Assembly: GCA_902515205.1 (NCBI GenBank) | Contig: CABXTU010000004.1 | Span: 1-64,000, forward strand | Length of the DNA stretch: 64,000 nucleotides | Source: an uncultured Pelagibacteraceae bacterium | GTDB lineage: Bacteria > Pseudomonadota > Alphaproteobacteria > Pelagibacterales > Pelagibacteraceae | Direction: 5' to 3' | Part shown: piece after piece, positions 1-10,745 of the stretch | How the letters are laid out: the number at the start of each line of letters is the position of its first letter | How positions within the stretch are numbered: the stretch's first letter is position 1 | Translations under genes and position numbers: made by a program | Notes under the pieces: generated by a model | What the model was told of the DNA's origin: nothing | The model's input: only the letters and a program-made list of their open reading frames with translations | The model's database searches: none

Positions 1-228
1 ACTGTCGGCGCCTAAAACTAATTTATCAAAATTTTGTTGACTAATTCTAGTAGCTTTTATCTCTGCTAAATTTTTTGAGATAATTTCTGGCGAAACGTTT
101 TCTTTTAATAAACTTTGTTTAATTGGATCTTCATCAACGGTAGAGGGCTGAACTTGAACAAAAATTTTGTTTTTATTTAAAATTTCCTTTCTAACTTTGC
201 TTTTTGATGCAAGTATTATCTCAACCAT
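1..228 (-). CDS. maf: Maf-family nucleotide pyrophosphatase (N-terminal part, runs off window start)
   Basis: Reverse-strand translation MVEIILASKSKVRKEILNKNKIFVQVQPSTVDEDPIKQSL...LVLGADS is Maf-like (ILASKSxxRxxIL, LGADS); start at 228; not in the ORF track because truncated. Confidence 0.85.
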   Translation of the reverse strand, partial: MVEIILASKSKVRKEILNKNKIFVQVQPSTVDEDPIKQSLLKENVSPEIISKNLAEIKATRISQQNFDKLVLGADS

Positions 229-1045
229 TTTGTTTATAAATCTCGTATATTTTTATTATTGAAGCGGCTGTTTCTTCAACAGATTTTCGAGTTACATCTA
301 TTGTGGGCCATTTATATTTTTTAAAAGTATTCTTAGCTTCATTTACCTCTTTTTTTATTTTATTTAAATCTATGTAAGATTTATTTTCTGTTTCCTTAAG
401 CGAATTCATTCTATTTTTTCTAATATCAACCAATCTTTCTGGTTCGGTGTTTAATCCAACCACACATGAAATCTTTGGGTTTTCTTTTAAGGCTTGTGGT
501 ATTGAGTTTTCATTAATTAATGGAATGTTGGAAGTTTTAAAACCTTTGTTTGCTAAATAAATAGCTGTTGGTGTTTTGCTTGTTCTACTTACGCCTAACA
601 AAATTATATCAGATTTTTTTATTTCTTTAGTTAGATTTCCATCGTCGTGATTCATCGTAAATTGAATGGCTTCAATTCTTTTATAATATTCATCATTTAA
701 GGCATATTGACCGCTTGGTTCATGAGATGCTTTTTGATTAAGTAGTTTTGAAAAACTTAAAATAAGATCACCAAGAACACCAAAGCAGGGAATTTTTTTT
801 TTAGTGCTGATGCTTGCTAAATGTTTAGCAAGAGAACTGTCTACTATTGAATATAGAATTATGGGATTTTTTTCTTTTTCAGTTTTGGATAATATTTTGG
901 TAATTTGATTATTGGTTCTAGTGAAAGAATAAGTGTATATTTTATAATCTATATTTTTAAACTGCGCTTTTATTGCTGTAAATATTCTATCGAGAGTTTC
1001 TCCAGTAGAGTCCGAAATTAGATAAATTTGATAAGTATTATTCAT
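221..1045 (-). CDS. ppsR: Pyruvate, phosphate dikinase regulatory protein (DUF299/RP001 family)
   Basis: MNNTYQIYLISDSTGETLDRI...LLGVSRTSKTPTAIYLANKGFKTSNIPL motif of DUF299 kinase/pyrophosphorylase. Confidence 0.92.
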   Translation of the reverse strand: MNNTYQIYLISDSTGETLDRIFTAIKAQFKNIDYKIYTYSFTRTNNQITKILSKTEKEKNPIILYSIVDSSLAKHLASISTKKKIPCFGVLGDLILSFSKLLNQKASHEPSGQYALNDEYYKRIEAIQFTMNHDDGNLTKEIKKSDIILLGVSRTSKTPTAIYLANKGFKTSNIPLINENSIPQALKENPKISCVVGLNTEPERLVDIRKNRMNSLKETENKSYIDLNKIKKEVNEAKNTFKKYKWPTIDVTRKSVEETAASIIKIYEIYKQNG

Positions 1046-1327
1046 GTATTTCGTGTTAATAACTTTGTTTAACTTAAATCACATTTTATATTTTTAATAT
1101 TTTTAAATTTGCGGTGTAAAACATATTGTTTATTAACATTATTAAACAGTTGTATAAAGTTTTTCATAGTTCTTTATTAAATAATGATAAGCTTCAATTT
1201 TGCTTATATATTTATTAAATTTATACCTCTAAATGTTAATAAAAAGTTTATAAAATGTTAAAAAAAACTAATAATAGTTATTCACAGACTATACTACAAA
1301 TACTATTAATTATATTTATTTATTTTT
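1046..1327. other. Putative chromosomal replication origin (oriC)
   Basis: Non-coding AT-rich gap between the RP001/DUF299 gene and hemE (Caulobacter Cori context); exact DnaA box TTATTCACA at 1278-1286 and TTATTAACA-type near-boxes at 1054-1062(-), 1130-1138(+), 1234-1242(-). Confidence 0.65.
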
Positions 1328-2329
1328 ATGTCAGGTATTAAAGAAGTTATAATTAACAAAAAAACAAATATAAATCCCATTTGGATAATGAGGCAGGCGG
1401 GTAGATATTTACCAGAATTTAGAGAAATTAGAAAAAAAAATACTGACTTTATTAAGTTATGCTTAAATAAAGATTTATCAGCAGAAATCACTCTTCAACC
1501 ACTTAAAAGATTCGAATTAGATGCAGCGATAATTTTTTCAGATATTTTAATGGTTCCTTACGGTTTAAACCAGAAAGTAGAGTTTAAAAAAAATTTTGGT
1601 CCACTTCTTGGAAACTTGAATATAAATGAATTAGAAAATCTTGATGAACAAAGTTTTACTAAAAAATTAAATCCAATTTATCAAGCTATAGATTTAGTAA
1701 AAAAAGACAAATTGACTGATAATAAAAGTACAATTGGCTTTGTTGGAGCACCATGGACTTTATTAGTCTATATGATTAACAAACAATCACCAAAAAAGAA
1801 ATTAATTGATAATTTTTACCAAGATACTTTTCTAATAAAAAAAATTTTATCAATACTAGAAAAATATATCAAAATTCATATAAAAAATCAGATTGATAAT
1901 GGTGCTGAGGTAATACAAATTTTTGATAGTTGGGCGGGGTTGTTAGATGCAAAAAATTTACCACATTTTGTTTATAATCCAACTATTATCCTTGTTGAAT
2001 ATGTTAAATCTTTAAATGTACCTGTAATTTGTTTTCCAAGAGGAATTAAAGATTATAAAACATATTGTGAAATTATTAAACCTGATGCAATTTGCATAGA
2101 TTATGAAACTAATCCTGTAGAAATAAGAAAAAGCATTAAGCTTCCAGTTCAAGGAGGAATGGATCCGAAAACTTTATTATTGGAAAAAGATGATTTAAAA
2201 AAAGAAATAAAAAAATATTTAGATATTTTTAAAGATCATCCTTATATTTTTAATTTGGGCCATGGTGTTCTACCAGAAACAGACCCTAACAAAATGGACT
2301 ATCTTGTGAAACTGGTTAAGGACTACTGA
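1328..2329 (+). CDS. hemE: Uroporphyrinogen decarboxylase
   Basis: PIWIMRQAGRYLPEFR, FVGAPWTLLVYMI, NLGHGVLPETDP motifs. Confidence 0.97.
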   Translation: MSGIKEVIINKKTNINPIWIMRQAGRYLPEFREIRKKNTDFIKLCLNKDLSAEITLQPLKRFELDAAIIFSDILMVPYGLNQKVEFKKNFGPLLGNLNINELENLDEQSFTKKLNPIYQAIDLVKKDKLTDNKSTIGFVGAPWTLLVYMINKQSPKKKLIDNFYQDTFLIKKILSILEKYIKIHIKNQIDNGAEVIQIFDSWAGLLDAKNLPHFVYNPTIILVEYVKSLNVPVICFPRGIKDYKTYCEIIKPDAICIDYETNPVEIRKSIKLPVQGGMDPKTLLLEKDDLKKEIKKYLDIFKDHPYIFNLGHGVLPETDPNKMDYLVKLVKDY

Positions 2330-3327
2330 TGGATAGAAAATTAGATCATCCCCAAATTAATTTTGGAAAAACAGGTGCGTTAATTGTTAATTTAGGAACC
2401 CCAGATTCAACTAATTGGTTTGATATTAGGAAATATTTAAAAGAATTCTTATCAGATAAAAGAGTAATAGAAGTAAATCCTATAATTTGGCAAATAATTC
2501 TTAACGTTTTTATTTTAAATCTAAGGCCTTCCAAAACAGCAAAAGCTTATAAAGAAATATGGATGAAGGATGAGAATATATCACCGTTGTTGTATTATAC
2601 CCGAAAACAATCAGAAAAAATTTCTAATCTTATTTCGTCAGAAAATTTGATCGTTGATTTTGCAATGCGATACGGTAACCCGAGCATAAAGAGCAAAATA
2701 AGCAAACTTCATAAACTAGGGTGTGAGAACTTAATTATATTACCACTATATCCTCAATATGCTGCAGCAACTACGGCAACAGTTTGTGATGAAGTTTACA
2801 GAACTTTAATGGATATGAGATGGCAACCCTCTCTTAAAATTATTCCACATTATGAATCTGATCCCCTATATATTGATGCGATAGTTAACTCTTTAAATAA
2901 AAAAATCACTGAAATTAATTGGAAACCCGATTTGATAGTTGCATCCTACCACGGAATACCAAAAAAATATTTTGATAAAGGTGATCCTTATCACTGTTAT
3001 TGTCATAAAACCACAAGGTTAATTTCAGAAAAATTTAACTCTGTAAAAATAATTACGACGTTCCAATCAAGATTTGGGCCTCAAGAATGGTTACAACCTT
3101 ACACTGATAAGACTTTTGAAAGTTTACCTAAAGAAGGTAAAAAAAATATCCTTACAATTTGCCCAGGCTTTTCCTCAGATTGTGTAGAAACTCTAGAAGA
3201 AATCTCAATACAGGGAAAAGAAAGCTTCATTGAATCAGGAGGAGAAAACTTTGAAATGGTACCTTGTTTAAATGACAATGATGATCATATCGCTTTGTTA
3301 AAATCTTTAATACAAAGAAGCGTCTAA
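2329..3327 (+). CDS. hemH: Ferrochelatase
   Basis: ALIVNLGTPDS, PLYPQYAAATT, SYHGIPKKYFDKGDPYHCYC, FQSRFGPQEWL motifs; overlaps hemE stop. Confidence 0.97.
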   Translation: MDRKLDHPQINFGKTGALIVNLGTPDSTNWFDIRKYLKEFLSDKRVIEVNPIIWQIILNVFILNLRPSKTAKAYKEIWMKDENISPLLYYTRKQSEKISNLISSENLIVDFAMRYGNPSIKSKISKLHKLGCENLIILPLYPQYAAATTATVCDEVYRTLMDMRWQPSLKIIPHYESDPLYIDAIVNSLNKKITEINWKPDLIVASYHGIPKKYFDKGDPYHCYCHKTTRLISEKFNSVKIITTFQSRFGPQEWLQPYTDKTFESLPKEGKKNILTICPGFSSDCVETLEEISIQGKESFIESGGENFEMVPCLNDNDDHIALLKSLIQRSV

Positions 3328-3330
3328 TTT

Positions 3331-3765
3331 ATGAATACTTACTTGCTTTTTAAAGCTCTTCATTTAATTTCGGTTATCTCTTGGATGGCAGGTCTCTTGT
3401 ATCTTCCAAGAATTTTTGTTTATCACACCCAAAACAATTCGCAACCAATCATAACAGAAGTTTTTAAAGTTATGGAAAGGAAATTATTTTTTTACATAAT
3501 GACACCAGCAATGGCTTTATCATGGTTGTTCGGATTATTATTAATCCACGAAATAGGCTTTGATAAATTAGGTCAAACTTGGATGGTTCTAAAGTTGATC
3601 TTCGTTGTATTATTGACAGTTTATCATTTTTATCTTGGACGAATTTTAGGCCAGTTTAAATTAGATCTTAATAGACATTCACATAAGTTTTATCGATTTA
3701 TAAATGAAATACCCACATTATTGCTTATTTTAGTTGTATTTGTTGTAGTTTTTAAGCCTATCTAG
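3331..3765 (+). CDS. hemJ: Protoporphyrinogen oxidase HemJ family (UPF0093)
   Basis: Small 4-TM protein, LKALHLISVISWMAGLLYLPRIFVYH; sits after hemH. Confidence 0.9.
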   Translation: MNTYLLFKALHLISVISWMAGLLYLPRIFVYHTQNNSQPIITEVFKVMERKLFFYIMTPAMALSWLFGLLLIHEIGFDKLGQTWMVLKLIFVVLLTVYHFYLGRILGQFKLDLNRHSHKFYRFINEIPTLLLILVVFVVVFKPI

Positions 3766-3828
3766 GGTTGAATATTTATATATAGTATATATATTAAGCT
3801 ACTTATTAAGTCCTTAATAATCTAAATC

Positions 3829-5097
3829 ATGAATATTCAAGAATTAAAACTTAAATCATCAGAACAATTAATTACCCAAGCTGAAGAGCTCGGAATCGAG
3901 AATGCAAGTACTTTAAGAAAACAAGAAATTCTTTTCGCAATATTAAAAAAAGTAGCTGAAAAAGAGGAAATTACTGGGGCTGGAGTTTTACAGTTACTGC
4001 AAGATGGCTTTGGTTTTCTGCGAGCAATGGAGTCAAATTATCTTCCTGGACCTGATGATATATACGTAAGTCCGAGTCAAATTAGAAAATTTGGATTAAG
4101 AACTGGAGATACTGTAGAAGGACCAGTTAGAGCACCAAAAGATGGTGAGAGATATTTTGCTCTACTTCAAGTAAGTAAAATTAATTTTGAAGAGCCAGAG
4201 AAGTCGAGACACAAAATAGCCTTTGATAACTTAACACCTCTTTATCCGGATAAACAGCTTGTTATGGAAGTAGAAATGGTTAAAACAGAAAAAAAACCAG
4301 ATTTAACTCCAAGACTAATAGACCTAGTCAGTCCGATTGGCAAAGGTCAAAGATCTATCATTATTTCACCACCTAAGGCTGGTAAAACAATGATTTTGCA
4401 AAGTATTGCTAACTCTATCGCAAAAAATTACCCAGAGTGCTATTTGATTGTGTTATTGATTGATGAAAGACCTGAGGAAGTAACAGACATGCAAAGAACT
4501 GTTAAAGGCGAAGTAATTAGCTCTACTTTTGATGAACCTGCACAACGTCACGTTGCGGTTGCCGAGATGGTAATTGAAAAAGCAAAAAGATTAACTGAAC
4601 ACAAAAAAGATGTTGTAATTCTTTTAGACTCAATAACAAGACTGGGACGTGCTTACAACGCGGTTATACCTAGTTCAGGTAAAGTTTTGACTGGAGGTGT
4701 TGATGCCAATGCACTTCAGAGACCAAAAAGATTTTTTGGTGCCGCAAGAAATATTGAGGAAGGTGGATCATTAACAATTATATCTACTGCTTTAATTGAT
4801 ACAGGAAGTAGAATGGATGAGGTAATTTTCGAAGAATTTAAAGGAACTGGAAATAGTGAAACAGTGCTTGATAGAAAAATAGCAGATAAAAGAATTTATC
4901 CAGCAATTGATATAACAAAATCAGGTACGAGAAGAGAAGAATTATTGTTTGATAAAAATGATTTACAAAAAATGAATGTATTAAGAAGAATAATTGCTCC
5001 AATGGGTACAATGGATGCAATTGAATTCATTAGCTCAAAGTTAAAAGTCACTAAGAGCAACACTGAGTTCTTTAATTCGATGAATAAACCTGCTTAA
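3829..5097 (+). CDS. rho: Transcription termination factor Rho
   Basis: [49 protein letters not shown] motifs. Confidence 0.98.
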   Translation: MNIQELKLKSSEQLITQAEELGIENASTLRKQEILFAILKKVAEKEEITGAGVLQLLQDGFGFLRAMESNYLPGPDDIYVSPSQIRKFGLRTGDTVEGPVRAPKDGERYFALLQVSKINFEEPEKSRHKIAFDNLTPLYPDKQLVMEVEMVKTEKKPDLTPRLIDLVSPIGKGQRSIIISPPKAGKTMILQSIANSIAKNYPECYLIVLLIDERPEEVTDMQRTVKGEVISSTFDEPAQRHVAVAEMVIEKAKRLTEHKKDVVILLDSITRLGRAYNAVIPSSGKVLTGGVDANALQRPKRFFGAARNIEEGGSLTIISTALIDTGSRMDEVIFEEFKGTGNSETVLDRKIADKRIYPAIDITKSGTRREELLFDKNDLQKMNVLRRIIAPMGTMDAIEFISSKLKVTKSNTEFFNSMNKPA

Positions 5098-5139
5098 TTT
5101 ATTTTTTTCATATCTTAGAATTACAGATATAATATTATT

Positions 5140-6471
5140 ATGAGTATTTATGCACTATCAACTGGACCAGGAGTGTCCGGTGTGGCGATTATTCGAATTT
5201 CTGGTGCCGAGTCTTCAGATGTTATAAAATTACTCACAGGAAAGAAGGTTCCAAAGCCAAGAATGGCAACTCTTCGAAAAATAAACAATATCAACACTTC
5301 TGAGCTCATTGATGAAGGGATAATATTATGGTTTCCCGGACCAGATAGCTATACAGGAGAGGATATGGCTGAAATCCATATTCACGGAGGCAAAGCTGTA
5401 GTTTTTGCTCTTCAGAAAGAAATATCAAAAATTAAAAATTGTAGACTAGCTGAACCTGGAGAATTTACGAAGCTAGCTTTTCAAAATGGAAAAATAAATT
5501 TGTTAAAGGCCGAGAGTATCGCTGACCTAATCTCAGCAGAAACTGAAATTCAAAGATTACAAGCAATAAAAATTATGAATGGGAAGTCTTCAGAAAAATT
5601 TAATCAATTAAGAGAGAAACTATTAAAAATTTTATCATTTGTTGAAGCTAAAATAGATTTTCCCGAAGAAGATTTACCAGATGAAAATATTATAAAAATT
5701 AAAAAAGACACTTCTAATGTCATGACAGAAATAAAAAAAATATTGGATGATCAGAAAGTGGGAGAAATTATTAGGGAAGGTTTTAAAATTGCTATTGTAG
5801 GCCCAACTAATGCTGGAAAGTCAAGCTTACTAAACAATTTATCAAATAGGGAAGTTGCAATTGTTTCTGAAATTGCTGGTACTACTAGAGATGTTGTTGA
5901 AACGCATTTAAATATAGACGGTTACCCTGTCATAATTTCGGACACGGCCGGTATCAGAGATTCGCAGGATGAAATTGAAAAAAAAGGAATTAAATTATCA
6001 CTAAAAAAGGCTGAAAATGCTGATTTAAAATTAGTCGTTATTGATGCAAAAAATATTGATTTTAAAGGATTTTTGAATGATCTATTAAAAAAAAATGCAA
6101 TTCTCGTCATTAACAAATCAGATTTATTAAAAGATAAATTAGACCCTGAAGTTTCTAAATTTAATCATGTTTTAATTTCTCTCAAAGATAATCTAAATAT
6201 AGATAAATTAATTTTGAAAATAAAAAATAATTTAGAAAATAATTTCATATCTGAGGAAGACATATTAATCACTAGAGAAAGGCACAGACAACATTTGCTA
6301 CAGTGCGCTGAACATTTGAATAATTTTTTAGATAAGAATGATAAAAACGATTTCGATAAAGGAGCTGAGGATTTAAGGTTAGCCACAAGGCAATTAGGCA
6401 TGATTGTTGGTAAAGTCGATGTAGAAGAGATATTAGGTAGTATTTTCAACGATTTTTGTATTGGAAAATAA
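5140..6471 (+). CDS. mnmE: tRNA uridine-5-carboxymethylaminomethyl modification GTPase MnmE
   Basis: GPTNAGKSSLLN, DTAGIR, C-terminal FCIGK motif. Confidence 0.97.
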   Translation: MSIYALSTGPGVSGVAIIRISGAESSDVIKLLTGKKVPKPRMATLRKINNINTSELIDEGIILWFPGPDSYTGEDMAEIHIHGGKAVVFALQKEISKIKNCRLAEPGEFTKLAFQNGKINLLKAESIADLISAETEIQRLQAIKIMNGKSSEKFNQLREKLLKILSFVEAKIDFPEEDLPDENIIKIKKDTSNVMTEIKKILDDQKVGEIIREGFKIAIVGPTNAGKSSLLNNLSNREVAIVSEIAGTTRDVVETHLNIDGYPVIISDTAGIRDSQDEIEKKGIKLSLKKAENADLKLVVIDAKNIDFKGFLNDLLKKNAILVINKSDLLKDKLDPEVSKFNHVLISLKDNLNIDKLILKIKNNLENNFISEEDILITRERHRQHLLQCAEHLNNFLDKNDKNDFDKGAEDLRLATRQLGMIVGKVDVEEILGSIFNDFCIGK

Positions 6472-6587
6472 TGCTATTTTAACGGGTTTTTTGAGGTATT
6501 TTTATCGTTTTTCATTGATAAATATAGTTTATTTAATAAAAAATACAGAAATCTTGTAAATATCCTAATCGAATATAAATTTAGTTA

Positions 6588-8459
6588 ATGAAAAAAGATT
6601 TAAAGTTTGATGTGGTTGTCATTGGGGGAGGTCACGCTGGATGCGAAGCTGCAGCAGCTTCAGCAAGGCTTGGTATAAATACCGCTTTGTTTACACATAA
6701 CAAAAATACAATTGGAGAAATGTCATGCAATCCAGCTATAGGTGGTTTAGGTAAAGGTCACTTAGTTAGAGAAATTGATGCTTTAGATGGAGTTATGGGA
6801 GAGGTAGCAGACAAGTCTGGAATACAATTTCGATTATTAAATAGAAGTAGAGGACCTGCAGTCAGAGGACCCCGAACTCAATCCGACAGATCATTATATC
6901 GCAAATTTATGCAAGAAAAACTTGTAAACTATTGTAATTTAAGCATTTTTTCTGATCCTGTTATAAAGTTTATTTTTGAAAATAATGAAATAAACGGTTT
7001 TATAACATTAAAAGGTAACAAAGTTAGTTGTAACAAACTAATCCTAACAACAGGCACTTTTTTGAATGGTTTGATACATATAGGTGATGAAAGAACTCCT
7101 GCTGGTAGGTTTAATGAAAAACCTAGTACAGGTTTAAGTGAACAGTTAGAAAAGTATAATTTCAAAATTGGAAGATTAAAAACAGGGACACCTCCTAGAT
7201 TAGATTCTAGAACAATTAATTTTGAAAATTTGGAAAAACAGTTTGCCGATGAAGATCCATATTTTTTTTCTTTTCTGACCAAAAAAAATTTAAACAAGCA
7301 GGTTTCTTGTTCGATGACTTATACAAACGAAAAGGTTCATAACATTATAGAAAAGAATTTATCTAAAAGTGCAATGTATTCCGGAAGCATACAAGGTGTT
7401 GGTCCTAGATATTGTCCGTCAATTGAGGACAAAATAGTAAAATTTGCTGATAAGACAAGACATCAAATATTTCTAGAGCCCGAGGGTCTAAATGATCATA
7501 CTATTTATCCTAATGGCATATCTACATCTCTACCTGAGGTTGTTCAGCACGAAATACTCAACAATATCAATGGTTTAAAGAATGTAAAAATAATTAGACC
7601 AGGATATGCTATTGAATATGATTATATTGACCCGAGAGAGCTCTTTTTAACATTGGAGACAAAAAAAATAAAAAATCTTTATCTCGCTGGTCAAATAAAT
7701 GGAACTACAGGTTATGAAGAAGCAGCTGCTCAAGGCCTTATTGCAGGAATTAATGCTGCTCTTTCTTTAAAGAACATGGAACCTTTTATTTTAGATAGAT
7801 CAGACGCATACATTGGCGTTATGATAGATGACTTAGTCACCAAAGGTGTTGCTGAGCCTTATAGAATGTTCACATCTCGAGCAGAATATAGACTAAGTCT
7901 TAGAGCAGATAATGCAGACTTAAGGCTTACTCATAAAGGGATTAAAATTGGTTTAATAGCAGAAAACAGAAAACAACTGTTTGAGGACAAATTTAATAAA
8001 TTAAGCAAAATATCTTTTCAAATGTCTAATTTAAACATCTCACCCTCTAAAGCAGATAAATTTGGAATAAAAATAGCGAAAGACGGTGTTTTTAGATCAG
8101 CAGAGGAAATTCTTACCCAAAAAAGTGTTGATATGACAAAAATAAGGAATATTTGGCCTGAAATTGCTGATTATGGGTATGAAATTGATGAGCAGATTGA
8201 TATTAACTCTCATTACAGAGGATATTTAAAGAAACAAAAGGCCGATATTTTAGCTTTTAAACGAGATGAGAATTTAACAATACCAGATAATATTGATTAT
8301 GATCAATTTTCAGGCCTTTCTAATGAAGTAAAAGCCAAATTCAAAGAAATAAGGCCTAAAACCATGGGTCAGGCTCTAAGAATCGATGGAATAACTCCTG
8401 CAGCCGTATATATTTTGTTGTCACACGTCAAAAGAAAGTCTATTAAGCATATGGCTTGA
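6588..8459 (+). CDS. mnmG: tRNA uridine-5-carboxymethylaminomethyl modification enzyme MnmG
   Basis: [40 protein letters not shown] motifs. Confidence 0.98.
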   Translation: MKKDLKFDVVVIGGGHAGCEAAAASARLGINTALFTHNKNTIGEMSCNPAIGGLGKGHLVREIDALDGVMGEVADKSGIQFRLLNRSRGPAVRGPRTQSDRSLYRKFMQEKLVNYCNLSIFSDPVIKFIFENNEINGFITLKGNKVSCNKLILTTGTFLNGLIHIGDERTPAGRFNEKPSTGLSEQLEKYNFKIGRLKTGTPPRLDSRTINFENLEKQFADEDPYFFSFLTKKNLNKQVSCSMTYTNEKVHNIIEKNLSKSAMYSGSIQGVGPRYCPSIEDKIVKFADKTRHQIFLEPEGLNDHTIYPNGISTSLPEVVQHEILNNINGLKNVKIIRPGYAIEYDYIDPRELFLTLETKKIKNLYLAGQINGTTGYEEAAAQGLIAGINAALSLKNMEPFILDRSDAYIGVMIDDLVTKGVAEPYRMFTSRAEYRLSLRADNADLRLTHKGIKIGLIAENRKQLFEDKFNKLSKISFQMSNLNISPSKADKFGIKIAKDGVFRSAEEILTQKSVDMTKIRNIWPEIADYGYEIDEQIDINSHYRGYLKKQKADILAFKRDENLTIPDNIDYDQFSGLSNEVKAKFKEIRPKTMGQALRIDGITPAAVYILLSHVKRKSIKHMA

Positions 8460-9106
8460 TGGAAAGTAATTTATTTAAATCATATTCTGATATTTCCAAA
8501 ATAAATGTTTCACGTGAAACCTGTCTTGAGTTTGAAACATTTATTCATATGATCGAAGAAAAAAATAGGGAAATAAACTTAATAAGTAGGAAAATTAAAG
8601 AAAAATCATCAATTAGACGCAGACATATAATAGATTCTATGCAAATCATTGATTTTGTTGATTTAAATTTTAATACAACCACAGATTTAGGAACTGGTGG
8701 AGGGATGCCAGGCATTATTGTAGCAATAATCATGAAGAAGCTTCACAATAAGATGAAAGTAAATTTATATGAAAAAAGCTTTAATAAGTGTGTATTTTTG
8801 AGAGAGGTATCAAAAAAATTAAAATTGAATACAGAAATAATTCAAAAAGACATTTTTTCAATTAGAAATATTTGTACCGGAACAATTATGTCAAGAGCCT
8901 TCAAGCCTTTACCTGTCATATTAGATTTAATTAATAATAACTTTAATAAATATAAGAATATAATTTTATTTATGGGAAGCACTGGAAAGAAAGTTTTAAG
9001 AGAAACAATGAAGGAATGGGATTTAGATTATATAGAAAAAAAAAGTCTCACAAATGATGATTCTTTTTTATTGAATATTAAAAAAATCAAAAAAAAAAAT
9101 ATATGA
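8456..9106 (+). CDS. rsmG: 16S rRNA (guanine527-N7)-methyltransferase
   Basis: [24 protein letters not shown]; located between mnmG and parA. Confidence 0.93.
   Translation: MMESNLFKSYSDISKINVSRETCLEFETFIHMIEEKNREINLISRKIKEKSSIRRRHIIDSMQIIDFVDLNFNTTTDLGTGGGMPGIIVAIIMKKLHNKMKVNLYEKSFNKCVFLREVSKKLKLNTEIIQKDIFSIRNICTGTIMSRAFKPLPVILDLINNNFNKYKNIILFMGSTGKKVLRETMKEWDLDYIEKKSLTNDDSFLLNIKKIKKKNI
8506..8521. promoter_or_regulatory. parS centromere-like site (ParB binding)
   Basis: TGTTTCACGTGAAACC differs from the canonical parS TGTTTCACGTGAAACA at one base; lies within rsmG just upstream of parAB. Confidence 0.9.
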
Positions 9107-9897
9107 AAATAATTTCAATAATAAATCAGAAGGGTGGGGTTGGTAAAACAACAACGGTTATAAATCTTGCATCAGCCCTGTCTCAACAAGACAAAAAAAT
9201 TTTAGTAATAGACTTAGATCCTCAGGGTAACGCTACAACTGGATTGGGATTATCAAACTCAGAACAATCCGACCAAACAATTTATAGTGTGCTTAATGGA
9301 ACGAAAGAGATTTCAGGTGTAATTAAAAAGACTCAGTTTCAAAATTTGGATTTAATAACATCAAACATTGATTTATCCGGTCTAGAGGTTGAAACTGCTG
9401 GAGATAGTGGCAGATCTTTTATTTTAAAGGCTAAATTAGCCTCGTATTTAAATGATTCTGGATCATTATACGATTATGTCCTTATTGATTGCCCTCCATC
9501 ATTAAGTTTGCTAACAGTTATGGCTTTGGTATGCTCAGAATCATTATTAGTACCTTTACAAACAGAATTTTTTGCTTTGGAGGGATTAACCCAACTCATG
9601 AAGACGATTGAAAGGATAAAAGTTAATCTGAACCCAAAGTTAGAAATACAGGGCATACTGCTAACCATGTATGATCGTAGAAACAAACTTTCTTCGCAAG
9701 TTGAGGATGAAGCTAGAAGTTATTTTAAAAACAAAGTTTACCAAACAGTAATACCTCGGAATGTAAGATTGTCCGAGGCACCGTCACACGGTGTACCAGT
9801 TTTGGTATATGACAAAAATTGTCCTGGTAGTAGATCGTATTATAATTTTACCGATGAATTTATTAATCAAGAAAAAAATGTAGGGAGCGCAGCTTAA
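9103..9897 (+). CDS. parA: Chromosome partitioning ATPase ParA
   Basis: IINQKGGVGKTTTVINLA deviant Walker A; followed by parB. Confidence 0.96.
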   Translation: MKIISIINQKGGVGKTTTVINLASALSQQDKKILVIDLDPQGNATTGLGLSNSEQSDQTIYSVLNGTKEISGVIKKTQFQNLDLITSNIDLSGLEVETAGDSGRSFILKAKLASYLNDSGSLYDYVLIDCPPSLSLLTVMALVCSESLLVPLQTEFFALEGLTQLMKTIERIKVNLNPKLEIQGILLTMYDRRNKLSSQVEDEARSYFKNKVYQTVIPRNVRLSEAPSHGVPVLVYDKNCPGSRSYYNFTDEFINQEKNVGSAA

Positions 9898-10745
9898 TGA
9901 ATGCTAACAATATAAAAAAGGGTTTGGGGAGAGGTTTATCTTCTTTAATTGGTGAGATTAAAGCTGAAATAAAAACGAATAAAATATTAATTAGTGAAAT
10001 TATTCCAAACAAGTATCAGCCACGCAAAAAATTTGAAGAAGAAAATCTAGATGATCTTGTAAACTCGATTAAAGAAAGAGGTGTTATACAACCAATTATA
10101 GTTAGAAAATCAAACTCTGAAAATTTAAAATATGAAATTATAGCAGGAGAAAGAAGGTGGCTTGCAGCTCAAAAAGCTGGTCTTCATGATATACCTGTTG
10201 TAATAACCGAAGCTGACGATTTAAGATCTTTAGAATTTGCAATAATTGAAAATGTACAAAGGCACGATCTCAACCCCCTTGAAGAAGCCAACGGATATAA
10301 AAGATTAATCGATGAGTTCTCCTATGATCAGGAAAAAGTTTCGAAATTTATTGGAAAAAGTAGGAGTTATATTACCAACGTACTTCGATTACTTAATTTA
10401 CCCATCGAAGTTCTCAAATTAGTTCAAGATCAAAAATTAAGTTCTGGGCATGCAAAGATACTAGTTGGTTTAGATAATGCTACTTACCTTGCTAACAAGA
10501 TTGTGGAAAAAAAATTATCTGTAAGACAAGCAGAAAGCCTTGTAAAGATTTTTAAAAGCAAAAAAAGCTTAAATATCAAATCTCAAGATCCAAATATTAA
10601 AAATCTTGAAAATTCTATTTCTGAAAAGATTGGTCTTAATGTTCTTATAAAGAATAAAAAAAACAACAAAGGCTCTATTACTTTTAATTATCAAGATATA
10701 GACCAATTAAATAAAATTATAGATATAATTAAAGCTAATTATTAA
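9897..10745 (+). CDS. parB: Chromosome partitioning protein ParB
   Basis: GLGRGLSSLIGE, IIPNKYQPRKKF, GERRWLAAQKAG, ENVQRHDLNPLEEA motifs. Confidence 0.96.
   Translation: MNANNIKKGLGRGLSSLIGEIKAEIKTNKILISEIIPNKYQPRKKFEEENLDDLVNSIKERGVIQPIIVRKSNSENLKYEIIAGERRWLAAQKAGLHDIPVVITEADDLRSLEFAIIENVQRHDLNPLEEANGYKRLIDEFSYDQEKVSKFIGKSRSYITNVLRLLNLPIEVLKLVQDQKLSSGHAKILVGLDNATYLANKIVEKKLSVRQAESLVKIFKSKKSLNIKSQDPNIKNLENSISEKIGLNVLIKNKKNNKGSITFNYQDIDQLNKIIDIIKANY

Noticed and set aside
1306-1491. 61-aa minus-strand ORF overlapping hemE start
   Set aside because: Antisense to hemE N-terminus and overlaps the putative origin; no coding signature.
6929-7297. 122-aa minus-strand ORF inside mnmG
   Set aside because: Antisense to an unambiguous conserved gene; no homology features.
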